This document shows positions 35,073 through 44,471 of a stretch of 64,000 nt of DNA, piece by piece. The notes beneath the pieces are model-generated. The model made no database searches. It was not told the DNA's origin and worked only from the letters and a program-made list of their open reading frames with translations. Location: positions 4,030,001-4,094,000 of the forward strand of contig NZ_JAVDXW010000001.1 in the NCBI RefSeq assembly GCF_031458135.1, written 5' to 3'. This stretch comes from Haloactinomyces albus (GTDB lineage: Bacteria; Actinomycetota; Actinomycetes; Mycobacteriales; Pseudonocardiaceae). Each line of letters begins with the position of its first letter. Position 1 is the stretch's first letter. The position numbers and the translations under genes were made by a program.

Positions 35073-38040
35073 GCAGCAGTTCGCTGCCGTCCTGTCCGAC
35101 GCGCAGCTCAACCGCGCCGAAACCGACCTGCTCACCGGCCACGGAGCGGCAGAAGCGGCTCTGGCGAGTGCCGATTTCTGGACCCGCCATGCCCAGCATC
35201 CCGCGCCCGCGGAGGCTGCTCTCGACGAGGCAGCCGGTGTGGACACCGACCTCTGGATCGAGCTTGGTACGGCGGATCACCTTCCGCTGCTCAAAAACCG
35301 CGGCGGAGAAGATGCCCCACCTCTCGTGGCCTCGCTGCCTGCGGACTGCGATAACGCGGCGGGCTTGTCGTCGGCACTTGCCCAGGTGTGGGCACACGGT
35401 GCCGACATCGACTGGACCCTCGTGAATGGCTCGCGCCCCGCGCGTCCTCCCAAGTTGCCCACATACCGCTTCGACCGCCGCTACTACTGGCGTGAGGAAC
35501 CTGCGCGCAGTGCGGACGCTCCTCGCACTCGAGGAGTCGCGCTACAGCCGATGGTCCTCTCGGCGGCGACCGGCGAAACGCTCGCGGAGACCGAGCTCTC
35601 CCTCGCCGCCCTGCCCTTTCTCGGGGAACACCGGGTCCACGGGCACCTCGTCGTGCCCGGGGTGGTCTTCCTCGAACTCATCCTGCGTACCGCGGAATCG
35701 GCGTTCCACGCGCCCGCGCACGTGGAGGACCTGGTCCTCGCCCGCCCCTTGGTGCTCGGAGACCGGGACACCGCGGTCGTCCAAGTGGTGGTCTCCCGCC
35801 CCGAGGACGGTCGGGCAAAGGTCAGGGTGTTCACCAAGGACGCCGGAGACGACTGGCAGCAGCACCTGAGCGCTGTTGTTGCCACAGCAGTGGAAACGGA
35901 CGAGTTCGAGGAGCTCGTGGACCCGGAGACCATCGCCAGGGCCCAGAACCGCATCGACGAATACATCGACGACGAGGAATTCTACGAGAAGGCGTGGCAC
36001 CCGGACTTCCACCTCGGTCCGAGCTTCCGGCTGATTCGCGATCCCAGCAGGGGAAAGCAGGTCGGCGCGGGCACCTTGGTGCTCCCCGCGGATGACGCTT
36101 CCGGCATCACCTCCGGTGTCCGTCCCGAGCTGCTGGTGCTCGACGCCTGTATCCAGCTCGTGACCGCTGCCGCCCATTCCGGCGTCGAGCAAGGCTGGGA
36201 AGACCGACCGGTTCGCCTCGGCACCGGCTACGAGAGCATGGTGCTGCACAGGCCCATCACCGGGGACCGTATGGAGTGCACCGCCGCGTTGCGGGAGACC
36301 GGTGAAGGGCACCTGATCGGCGACCTCGTGCTCGTGGCTGCCGACGGCATGCCCATCGCCGAGATCGCCGGGGTTTCCTTCCGGCCCGTCTCACCGGAGA
36401 TACTGCGCCGTGCCGTCGATGAACAAGCCACGGCGGAGGCGCAGGTTGCCCACCGGGCGACACCACCGGTGGTTGACCTGGCAGCACTGCGCGCCGCGGA
36501 AGGTGCCGAACGCGGGGAAACGGTGCTCGACCACCTGATTTCCCTGTTCGCGGACATCCTCGGGATGCGGCAGGAGGAACTCGACATCGACACAGGGATC
36601 GTCGAGCTCGCTGACTCGCTGATGATGGCCGAGCTCAAGGCGCGGGTCGAGCGAGACCTGGCGGTCACCCTCCCGATGGAGATGCTCTTCGACGGTAGCG
36701 GGCTCAAGAGCATCGCCCGCTGGGTCTCCTCCGAGATCGCGGATGTCGTCCCCACTGTCTCGGCCGAACCCGAGCCGGTGTCCGCGGTGACCGCGGATGC
36801 GGCAGCAAGCACGGCCTCCCCTGCCGCAGCGCCGGCGAGCTCGCTCGCCGTTCCCACGAGGCTGCGTTGGATGAGCGTGGAGGAAATGACGGCGGAAGCC
36901 GAGCTGGATACGGACATCACCGCGGACCGCGAGCCCGACGCCGCGGCTCCGGAAACCACGCTCCTGACCGGCGGAACCGGGTTCGTCGGCGCGTTCTTAC
37001 TCGCCGAACTCCTGCGCCGGCGCAATGGGAACGTCATCTGCGTGGTCCGCGCCGAGGACGAGGAACACGCCCTGCGACGCGTTGTAAGCAACCTCGAGGC
37101 GTACGGTCTCGACGTCGGCTCCGAAACGTCGCGCATCGTACCCGTGATCGGCGACTTGGCGGAGCCCTTGTTCGGGCTTGACGAGGAATCTTTCGCGGCC
37201 TTGCACGACAGAGTGGGTGACATCGTCCACTGCGGTGGTGTGGTCAAGTGGACCTACCCCTACAAGGGATTGGAACCCGCCAACGTTTCAGGCACCCGCG
37301 AGGTGCTGCGCTTGGCGACCACGGGAGCACCGCGGCCGGTCCACTTCATCTCCACCGTCGGCGTGTTCTCCTCCGAGGAGTTCACTGCGGACGTGGTGGC
37401 GGAGGAGCAGCCGCTGCACACCAGCGGGCCGCTCGTCGTCGGATACGCGCAATCGAAGTGGGTCGCAGAGAAGATGGTGCGCACCGCGCACTCCCGCGGC
37501 GTTCCCATGACGATCCACCGGATCAACACCGGTGGGCACAGCGTCTCCGGCGCGTTCAACGAGCTGGACCACTTGAACATGATCCTGAAGGGGTGCATCG
37601 AAGCGGGCATCGCACCCGACGACGGGCCGATGCCGGTGCAGCCGGCTCCGATCGATTACGTGGCCGCTGCGGTCGTCGAGGCGTCCTGCCGGCCCGAGCT
37701 CGACGGTTCGACCCTGCACCTGGTGAATGACACGGCCATGGAGTGGCCGGAACTGTTCGACGCGGTGGAGAAGTTCGGCTACCCGCTGCAGCGGCTGAGC
37801 TTCGCCGAGTGGAAGGAACGAGTGACCAGCCGTAGCTCGGGGACGATGGCGCTGCTCGGCCTCGCCCCGTTCCTGAACGACACGGTCGACCACGTCCGCC
37901 TTCCCTTCTCCGACGCGGAAGCAACTCGCGCTGCCCTCGCGAATACGGGTCTCAGCTGCCCGCCCCTGAACGATGATCTGATCCACACTTATTTGCGCCA
38001 GTACGTGGCCACCGGATTCGTGGAAGCGCCTGCCAGGTAA
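35065..38040 (+). CDS. Type I PKS-C, 3' part: AT C-terminus, DH, ACP, terminal thioester reductase
   Basis: This frame continues PKS-C after the break; no start codon is proposed because it is not an independent gene. It encodes the AT C-terminus (ADFWTRHAQHP, DLWIELGTADHLPLL). A DH follows, with HxxxGxxxxP at HRVHGHLVVP (His codon 35629) and DxxxQ at LDACIQ (36142). The ACP serine is at 36616 (LADSLMMAEL). The C-terminal Rossmann domain of the thioester-reductase family has TGGTGFVGAFLLAELLRR near 36967 and the YAQSK catalytic pair at 37444-37458. Such domains release the chain by NADPH reduction to an aldehyde or alcohol. The module has DH but no KR, so the DH may act on the hydroxyl set by the KR in PKS-B. 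The first ATG in frame is at 35551. Confidence 0.88.
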   Translation, partial: TDEQQFAAVLSDAQLNRAETDLLTGHGAAEAALASADFWTRHAQHPAPAEAALDEAAGVDTDLWIELGTADHLPLLKNRGGEDAPPLVASLPADCDNAAGLSSALAQVWAHGADIDWTLVNGSRPARPPKLPTYRFDRRYYWREEPARSADAPRTRGVALQPMVLSAATGETLAETELSLAALPFLGEHRVHGHLVVPGVVFLELILRTAESAFHAPAHVEDLVLARPLVLGDRDTAVVQVVVSRPEDGRAKVRVFTKDAGDDWQQHLSAVVATAVETDEFEELVDPETIARAQNRIDEYIDDEEFYEKAWHPDFHLGPSFRLIRDPSRGKQVGAGTLVLPADDASGITSGVRPELLVLDACIQLVTAAAHSGVEQGWEDRPVRLGTGYESMVLHRPITGDRMECTAALRETGEGHLIGDLVLVAADGMPIAEIAGVSFRPVSPEILRRAVDEQATAEAQVAHRATPPVVDLAALRAAEGAERGETVLDHLISLFADILGMRQEELDIDTGIVELADSLMMAELKARVERDLAVTLPMEMLFDGSGLKSIARWVSSEIADVVPTVSAEPEPVSAVTADAAASTASPAAAPASSLAVPTRLRWMSVEEMTAEAELDTDITADREPDAAAPETTLLTGGTGFVGAFLLAELLRRRNGNVICVVRAEDEEHALRRVVSNLEAYGLDVGSETSRIVPVIGDLAEPLFGLDEESFAALHDRVGDIVHCGGVVKWTYPYKGLEPANVSGTREVLRLATTGAPRPVHFISTVGVFSSEEFTADVVAEEQPLHTSGPLVVGYAQSKWVAEKMVRTAHSRGVPMTIHRINTGGHSVSGAFNELDHLNMILKGCIEAGIAPDDGPMPVQPAPIDYVAAAVVEASCRPELDGSTLHLVNDTAMEWPELFDAVEKFGYPLQRLSFAEWKERVTSRSSGTMALLGLAPFLNDTVDHVRLPFSDAEATRAALANTGLSCPPLNDDLIHTYLRQYVATGFVEAPAR

Positions 38041-38069
38041 CGCACCATCCCCGCTCAAGGAGTGTGCTG

Positions 38070-39263
38070 ATGACGACAATCACGATCGATCTCACCGATC
38101 CGGAATACCGGTTGAACCCGTGGCCGATCTACGAACGCCTCCGCGAAGAGGCGCCGGTCATGTATGCGAAAGGCCAAGCGTATGACGGCAGTGATTTCTA
38201 CGTTCTGAGCCGGTACGAGGACGTCACCGCATGCCTTCGGGACAAGAAGAATTATTCGTCGCAGATCACCGGGCAGAACTATCTGAATCTCCCGTTGCTC
38301 GTGAACCGCGACGCGCCCGAACACACGCGGCTGCGCCACATGACCAACCGGGCTTTCAACGCCCGCCTGGTGCGGACACTGGGAACCTGGGTCGAGGAGC
38401 TGGTCGACTCTCTCATGGATCGGGTCCTCGCGGGCGACTCGACGGAGTTCGTCGAGGCGTTCACGACCGAGCTCCCGCTTCGGGTCGTCGGCGGTATGCT
38501 CGGGATCCCGCTGGACCGGAAGGCGGACCTGCGCCGGTGGTCCGGTGCGGTCATGAACATGTTCGCCGTGGCCGCGGGTATGGACCCGGACGAGGCACCC
38601 GGCTTCTTCGAGGACCTCGTCGAATTCGGCAACTACATGGGGACGCTCGCCGCCGAGCGCAAGGGCAAACCCAACAAGGGGGACGTCCTGGGCTCGCTCG
38701 TCGCCGAGCACGAGGAGGGCATGCTCGACCGCGACGAACTGGCCACGATGGCCTTCTCCTACGTTGCAGCGGGGCACGAGACCACGATGAACCTGCTCGG
38801 CGGCGGTATGCACATGCTGCTGTCGGATCCTGGTCTTGCCGCGCGGCTCCGCGCCGAACCGCATCTCACGGCTAGCTTCATCGACGAGTACCTGCGGATG
38901 TACAGCCCGACCCAGTGGTTGCTGCGCCGCACCTGCGGCGAGACCGAGCTGCACGGAGTGCACATTCCACAGGGGGCCTTGCTGCACGTGTTGCTCGGGT
39001 CGGCGAACCGGGACCCGCGTAAGTACCCGAACCCCGATGTGTTCGACCTCGACAGGGAGAACCAAGGCGACCACATGGCTTTCGGCGCAGGCAGGCACTT
39101 CTGCCCGGGAGCTGCGCTCTCCCGGTTGCTCGCCGAACACGCCTTCAATGCTTACTACAAGCATCTCGATCGGTTCTCGTTGGATCCGGACGACCCGCCG
39201 CAGTTGCGCTCTCGGCAGGGCTCGTACGGATTAGCCCGAATGAAACTTCTGATCTCGCAGTAG
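38070..39263 (+). CDS. Cytochrome P450
   Basis: A 397-residue bacterial P450. The I-helix is AAGHETT, the ExxR motif is in EYLRMY, and the heme-binding loop is FGAGRHFCPGAAL. ATG 38070 is chosen because GGAG lies 7 nt upstream; a GTG two codons earlier is too close to it. It lies 29 bp after PKS-C and before the acyl-AMP ligase, so it is probably cotranscribed and hydroxylates or epoxidises the locus B product. No dedicated ferredoxin gene is visible. Confidence 0.93.
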   Translation: MTTITIDLTDPEYRLNPWPIYERLREEAPVMYAKGQAYDGSDFYVLSRYEDVTACLRDKKNYSSQITGQNYLNLPLLVNRDAPEHTRLRHMTNRAFNARLVRTLGTWVEELVDSLMDRVLAGDSTEFVEAFTTELPLRVVGGMLGIPLDRKADLRRWSGAVMNMFAVAAGMDPDEAPGFFEDLVEFGNYMGTLAAERKGKPNKGDVLGSLVAEHEEGMLDRDELATMAFSYVAAGHETTMNLLGGGMHMLLSDPGLAARLRAEPHLTASFIDEYLRMYSPTQWLLRRTCGETELHGVHIPQGALLHVLLGSANRDPRKYPNPDVFDLDRENQGDHMAFGAGRHFCPGAALSRLLAEHAFNAYYKHLDRFSLDPDDPPQLRSRQGSYGLARMKLLISQ

Positions 39264-39321
39264 CGAAAACCGGAAACGGCCGGTCGTTTCGCCTCGGCCA
39301 ACCGATATTAGGAAAGATCCG

Positions 39322-41055
39322 ATGACCGTCATTACACCGGAGTCGACTCTGATCGATCGGCTCACCGCATACGGCGAGAACCAAGCAACGGCGACCGCTT
39401 ACACCTTCCTCGACGAGAACGGCGAGGAAGCATCCACACTCACGTACGCCGAGCTTTCGGCGCGGACAGACAGCATCGCCGCCGCACTCCGCCGCCGTGT
39501 TGGGCGCGGTGAGCGTGCGCTGCTGCTGCTTCCGGATGGCATCGACTTCATGCCCACATATCTGGGCTGCCTGCGTGCGGGCGTTATCGCAGTCCCCGCG
39601 TATCCGCCTCTGCCGATGCAGGCGCAGCAGCGCATGCTGACCCTGCGTGCGATTTCCGCGGATTCCGAGCCCACCGTCGTCGTTACCAGCGGTCCTCAGG
39701 AACTGGTCGACACGATACGAGATGCGGTCCCCGAGCTGGCGGGTGTCTGGTGGGTGACGGCGGATGAACTTGTTCGGACACCGCCCGAACAAGCGCCCGC
39801 AGAGCGACCCGCCCCGGACGACATCGCCTTCCTGCAGTACACCTCGGGGTCCACATCGGAGCCCAAGGGCGTCGTTGTTACTCACCGTGCGCTGATGCAC
39901 AATGAAGAGCTGATCAGAGTCACCTTTGGTCACGACGAGCAGAATCGTACGCTCGCCGGTTGGTTGCCCCTCTTTCACGACATGGGGCTCATCGGCAACT
40001 CACTGCAGCCGCTGTGGCTCGGCGGACATGGCATCTCCATGTCGCCGCTCTCGTTCATAAAGCGTCCCGTTCGTTGGCTCCAGGCGGTCACCAACTACCG
40101 AGCGAACACGAGTGGCGCGCCCAACTTCGCGTACGAGATGTGTCTTCGCAGAATCAGTGATGAGGAGTGTGCCGGACTCGACCTCAGTGCGTGGAAAGTT
40201 GCCTTCAGCGGCGCCGAGCCAGTGCGTGCAGCGACCCTCGACCGCTTCACTGAGCGCTTTGCCGAATACGGATTCCACAGCAAGTCGCTGTTTCCGGTGT
40301 ACGGGCTTGCTGAAGCGACCCTGCTGGTCACAGCGAGCGCGGTCGGCGCGGAACCGGTACGGCTGACCGTGGATCCCGAGGAACTCCAGCTTGGCCGGGC
40401 CGTACCGCTGGCGGGCGGGTGGCCGCTGGTATCGAGCGGCACCGCCTGGAAAGACCGCAGTGTGGTCGTTGTCGACCCGGAGACGCGCGAGCAGGCCGCC
40501 GACTCGACCGTCGGTGAGATTTGGATCGGCGGTCCCGATTTGCCCGCCGGGTATTGGCGTAAACCCGAGGCCAGTGCGAAGACATTCGAAGGGCGCATTC
40601 TCGGCGGTGATGGCCGAACGTATCTTCGCTCAGGTGATCTCGGGTTCATCCGTGATGATGAGGTATATATCACCGGTCGCCACAAGGATCTTATTATTGT
40701 CGGTGGCCGTAACCACTACCCGCACGACATCGAGTGTACTGTTGAGAATGCCCACCCGGCCGCCCGGAAGGGTTGCTCGGCAGCCTTCTCGGTCGACATG
40801 AGTGACGAGGAGACCGTGGTCGTCGTGGCGGAGATTCGTGCGAATTTCGAACTCACCGATGAACTGATTGGTGATTTCTCACGAATATCTTCTTTGGCAA
40901 TTTCCCAACATCACGGTATCAACGTGCACGAGGTCGTTCCGGTCGGCCCCGACAGCGTCCCCAAAACATCCAGCGGGAAGCTACAGCGTCATGCAGCCAG
41001 GCGTGCCTACTTGGCCGGAGAGTACAGCATTGTTCATGAAGGAGTCCATGTATGA
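39322..41055 (+). CDS. Fatty-acyl-AMP ligase (FAAL) 1
   Basis: A 577-residue ANL-superfamily enzyme that adenylates a carboxylic acid and passes it to an ACP. The P-loop is YTSGSTSEPKGVVV, the FAAL-typical LPLFHDMGLIG is present, and the C-terminal catalytic Lys is in PKTSSGKLQR. AGGAAAG precedes the ATG. The gene overlaps the following ACP by 4 nt (ATGA), which points to that ACP as its acceptor. The acid substrate is not evident. Since PKS-B has no loading module, this enzyme probably provides the starter. Confidence 0.92.
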   Translation: MTVITPESTLIDRLTAYGENQATATAYTFLDENGEEASTLTYAELSARTDSIAAALRRRVGRGERALLLLPDGIDFMPTYLGCLRAGVIAVPAYPPLPMQAQQRMLTLRAISADSEPTVVVTSGPQELVDTIRDAVPELAGVWWVTADELVRTPPEQAPAERPAPDDIAFLQYTSGSTSEPKGVVVTHRALMHNEELIRVTFGHDEQNRTLAGWLPLFHDMGLIGNSLQPLWLGGHGISMSPLSFIKRPVRWLQAVTNYRANTSGAPNFAYEMCLRRISDEECAGLDLSAWKVAFSGAEPVRAATLDRFTERFAEYGFHSKSLFPVYGLAEATLLVTASAVGAEPVRLTVDPEELQLGRAVPLAGGWPLVSSGTAWKDRSVVVVDPETREQAADSTVGEIWIGGPDLPAGYWRKPEASAKTFEGRILGGDGRTYLRSGDLGFIRDDEVYITGRHKDLIIVGGRNHYPHDIECTVENAHPAARKGCSAAFSVDMSDEETVVVVAEIRANFELTDELIGDFSRISSLAISQHHGINVHEVVPVGPDSVPKTSSGKLQRHAARRAYLAGEYSIVHEGVHV

Positions 41056-41312
41056 GTATTTCTTCCACTTACACTGCAAGTCAGGTAGAAGATTGGATGA
41101 TCGACCGCCTCGCGGCGATGTTGGATATAGATCCGGAAACGATATCCCGAGACACGGTGTTTAGTGAACTGGGGATATCCTCGATACAGGCGATCGAGTT
41201 GGCCACTGAAATCGAGGATAGCGTTGGCCGTGAGATCACGCCGACGCTCGTATACGAATACCCGACGATCGGCGAAGCTGTAAGTTACGTTATCGCGGCT
41301 TCGAGGGGATGA
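41052..41312 (+). CDS. Free-standing acyl carrier protein
   Basis: An 86-residue ACP with phosphopantetheine site LGISSIQAIEL. Its ATG overlaps the FAAL 1 stop codon, so the two are made together. It lies between two FAAL genes, either of which could charge it. It probably carries the starter acyl group to the first KS of PKS-B or to the KAS III encoded downstream. Confidence 0.92.
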   Translation: MSISSTYTASQVEDWMIDRLAAMLDIDPETISRDTVFSELGISSIQAIELATEIEDSVGREITPTLVYEYPTIGEAVSYVIAASRG

Positions 41313-41387
41313 ATCCGTTCGTGCGCTGACCGTGTCCGAGGATGATCGGCCAACAGTAGCAGGCTGATGTGGGAGTAGGAGACTTCA

Positions 41388-43136
41388 ATGGCGACAACAA
41401 GCAGGGCTTCGACCTTGTTGAGCCGGTTGCGGGAGCATGTGGAGCGACGGCCGACAGCCACCGCGTACACCTTCCTCGACGACGATGTCGAAGTACAGCG
41501 GACCATGACTTTCGCCGACCTCGGCGCTGCAGTCCAGACAGTGGCAGCAAACCTCCTCGCACGCCTTCGCCCGGGAGATCGTGCCCTTTTGCTGCTGCCT
41601 GAAGGGCTTGACTTCGTACCGATCTTCCTTGGATGCCTGCAAGCGGGAGTGATCGCCGTTCCCGCTTATCCCCCTTCGCCGGTACAGTCACGGCTTCGTG
41701 TGGAAACCTTGCGCGCAATCGTGAAGGATTGCCAACCCGACGCAGTGGTCGCCTCGGCGCCCGAGGACGTGATAGCCGAGATAAAGGACGTAGTGCCGGA
41801 AATGGCCGGTGTCTGGTGGGCCTCGTCGGACACGCTGACGACAACGCCGGTTGATGACCCGATCGAAGAATTGCCCGATCCGGAGCGGATCGCATTCTTG
41901 CAATACACCTCCGGGTCAACATCGATGCCCAAGGGAGTCGTTGTGCCGCACGCCGCCTTGGTGCACAACGAGGAACTCATCCGGAAATCCATGGAGCACG
42001 ACGAGGACCTGACCACTGTCGGATGGTTGCCCCTGTTTCACGACATGGGGTTGATCGGAATTGTGCTAAATCCGATCTGGCTCGGCGGGCAGGGCGTTTT
42101 GATGGCGCCCCGATCGTTCATCAAACGGCCTGCTCGTTGGCTGTGGGCGATTTCCCGCTACGGCGGTACGACCAGCGGAGCACCGAACTTCGCGTTCGAC
42201 ATGTGCACTCGCCGGATCCGTGACAGCGAAATCGAAGGACTCGACCTCAGCAGTTTGCGGGTCGCCTTTAACGGGGCAGAGCCGGTGCGCGCGCAAACAT
42301 TGCACGCGTTCGGCCGGCGCTTTGCGCCCTACGGGCTCGATACAGGTGCCCTCTATGCCTGCTACGGGCTCGCCGAAGCCACTCTCCTGGTGACCGGGAC
42401 TCGTGTTGGCACCAAGCCGCAGGAGATCATCGTCGATACTGATGCACTCCAGCACGGCAAGGTGGTTTTGTCCCAGACCGGGAGAACATTGGTCAGTAGC
42501 GGGTTCCCCCGCATCGACCGTGAAGTGCTCATCGTCGATCCGGACACCCATGAACCGCTCGATTCCGACCACGTCGGCGAAATCTGGATCGGTGGCCCGG
42601 GATTGCCGACGGGTTACTGGGGAAACCCTGGTGCGAGCAACCGGACGTTCGCTGCCGAACCAACCACCGGTGGCACGGGGCCGTGCATGCGTTCCGGTGA
42701 CCTCGGGTTCCTCCACCGCGGCGAATTGTATGTCACGGGCCGAATCAAGGACGTGATCATCCTCGGCGGCAAGAACCACTATCCGCAAGATATCGAGGAC
42801 ACTGCCGAGGAAGCACACGCGTCGATCCGCACTGGCTGTGTTGCGTCCTTTTCGGTCGTCGACGACGACGCAGAAAGAGTGGTTGTCGTGGTTGGGGCAG
42901 GCGGCGCCGCCCTGGGATCGAGCGAAGCGGGAACTCGTAAGCGTGGCAACATCGTGAAGGCCGTACGTGCCGCGGTTGCCACGGATCATGGGATCACCGT
43001 TGACGACGTCGTGATCACCGGGCCGAACGCGGTCCCCAAGACGTCAAGCGGAAAAGTCCAGCGCGGTAGATGCCGGGCCGCTTACCTCGCCGGAGAATTC
43101 GCGCACACCGAAAAAAGGCAGAAGGAATCGCCATGA
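41388..43136 (+). CDS. Fatty-acyl-AMP ligase (FAAL) 2
   Basis: A 582-residue paralogue of FAAL 1 with YTSGSTSMPKGVVV, LPLFHDMGLIG and PKTSSGKVQR, so all catalytic elements are intact. GGAGTAGGAGA precedes the start codon. Two complete FAALs flanking one ACP suggest either two different acids or one acid for the PKS and one for the KAS III. The two proteins differ throughout, so this is not a recent duplication. Confidence 0.92.
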   Translation: MATTSRASTLLSRLREHVERRPTATAYTFLDDDVEVQRTMTFADLGAAVQTVAANLLARLRPGDRALLLLPEGLDFVPIFLGCLQAGVIAVPAYPPSPVQSRLRVETLRAIVKDCQPDAVVASAPEDVIAEIKDVVPEMAGVWWASSDTLTTTPVDDPIEELPDPERIAFLQYTSGSTSMPKGVVVPHAALVHNEELIRKSMEHDEDLTTVGWLPLFHDMGLIGIVLNPIWLGGQGVLMAPRSFIKRPARWLWAISRYGGTTSGAPNFAFDMCTRRIRDSEIEGLDLSSLRVAFNGAEPVRAQTLHAFGRRFAPYGLDTGALYACYGLAEATLLVTGTRVGTKPQEIIVDTDALQHGKVVLSQTGRTLVSSGFPRIDREVLIVDPDTHEPLDSDHVGEIWIGGPGLPTGYWGNPGASNRTFAAEPTTGGTGPCMRSGDLGFLHRGELYVTGRIKDVIILGGKNHYPQDIEDTAEEAHASIRTGCVASFSVVDDDAERVVVVVGAGGAALGSSEAGTRKRGNIVKAVRAAVATDHGITVDDVVITGPNAVPKTSSGKVQRGRCRAAYLAGEFAHTEKRQKESP

Positions 43137-43271
43137 GCGCGTCAGGATTGGAGTGGCCACGGGGTTGTCCGACGCCGGGAATCCCTGACCATCGGGCAAG
43201 CTAATACGAACTCGAACCGGCTCGCGGTGAGACGTGCATCTATAAACCCAGGTTAGCAAGGAGAAATGACC

Positions 43272-44291
43272 ATGGCCATCAGCTCTGCCCAGGGATCGTG
43301 CATCGCAAGCCTAGGACACTACTTGCCATCGACCGTCCTGACAACCGAGGAGGCGACCGCGAAGCTCGGTGTCGATGCGGAATGGGTTGTGGCAAGGTGT
43401 GGAATTCAACAACGGCGACTTGCCGACAAGGACGAGTACGTCGTGGACATGGCGACTGCGGCTGCTCGGGAAGCGCTGACCAAGATGGCAACCTATCCAG
43501 GTCGGGCGGACACCCCTTCCCATGTCGATACCGTCATAGTGGCGACGTCGACTGCCGAGTCCGGAATGCCGAGTGTGGCAGCACAGGTTGCCGGACGCCT
43601 CGGACTGCGACATCCGGCTGCGTTCGATGTGAACGCAGCCTGCGCAGGTTTTTGCTACGCCCTGGCTGCCGCGGACGCCATCATACGAGCGGGCAGCGGT
43701 CGCGGGGTGCTCGTCATCGGCGCCGACAAGTCCAGCAGCTGGCTGGACTGGGAGGACCGCGACACCGCCATTCTCTTCGGAGATGGAGCCGGAGCAGCAG
43801 TCGTTGTGCCACATGATCAACGCGCGATTGGCCCTGTACTGTGGGGAAGCATCGGGGAGCAGGCCGATCTCATCAGGATCGACCCCACCGAGCGGGTGAT
43901 TCGGCAGGACGGTCGATCCGTGTACCGATGGGCCACAAGCCTGGGGGAGACCATCAGGGAGATGTGCCGGCGTAGCGACGTGGCCCCCGAGGATCTCGCG
44001 GCCTTCGTCCCGCACCAGGCCAATTTGCGGATCATCAATACATTGGCAAAGCACCTTGATGATGTCACCACTGCGACGGATGTTGTTGATGTCGGTAACA
44101 CGATCGCGGCGACCGTTCCGATTGCGCTATCCCGAATGGTGGAACGCGAAGAAGTCGAGGATGGTGATAGCGTGCTGTTGTTCGGGTTCGGTGCAGGGCT
44201 CGCCTATGCCGGGCAGATTGTTACGCTGCAGACCGCGCCGGCTGCGACGGCTCATGAAGCCGCGATGGCAACAGCAGAACGACCAGGATGA
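43272..44291 (+). CDS. KAS III (FabH-like) condensing enzyme
   Basis: A 339-residue thiolase-fold enzyme with a complete Cys-His-Asn triad: Cys in NAACAGFCYAL, His in FVPHQANLRI and Asn in DVGNTIAATVP. It is therefore a conventional FabH-like enzyme, unlike the locus A homologue that lacks the His. The second ATG (43272) is preferred because AAGGAG lies 8 nt before it, against 3 nt for the first. It is the last intact gene of locus B. It may extend a CoA-bound or ACP-bound starter with malonyl-ACP before the PKS, or act as an acyltransferase on the released product. Confidence 0.9.
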   Translation: MAISSAQGSCIASLGHYLPSTVLTTEEATAKLGVDAEWVVARCGIQQRRLADKDEYVVDMATAAAREALTKMATYPGRADTPSHVDTVIVATSTAESGMPSVAAQVAGRLGLRHPAAFDVNAACAGFCYALAAADAIIRAGSGRGVLVIGADKSSSWLDWEDRDTAILFGDGAGAAVVVPHDQRAIGPVLWGSIGEQADLIRIDPTERVIRQDGRSVYRWATSLGETIREMCRRSDVAPEDLAAFVPHQANLRIINTLAKHLDDVTTATDVVDVGNTIAATVPIALSRMVEREEVEDGDSVLLFGFGAGLAYAGQIVTLQTAPAATAHEAAMATAERPG

Positions 44292-44471
44292 CGTCTTCGG
44301 CCGACCGTGCTGACCGAACACCGTCCTGATCGACGTTACCGCTGAGCGGGCCACCTCGGCGCTCGGTGCGGACATCCACACCCTGACCGGGCAGGTCGAC
44401 GACCTGGCACGGCGCACCCGCAGTCGTACGCGGATGTTTTTCTCCCGCAGCAGTAAGAAGGCCGACGCGCT

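Noticed and set aside
36961-38040. Reading the PKS-C reductase as evidence for an NRPS
   Set aside because: Thioester reductase domains occur at the end of both NRPS and PKS proteins, and no condensation or adenylation domain is present here.
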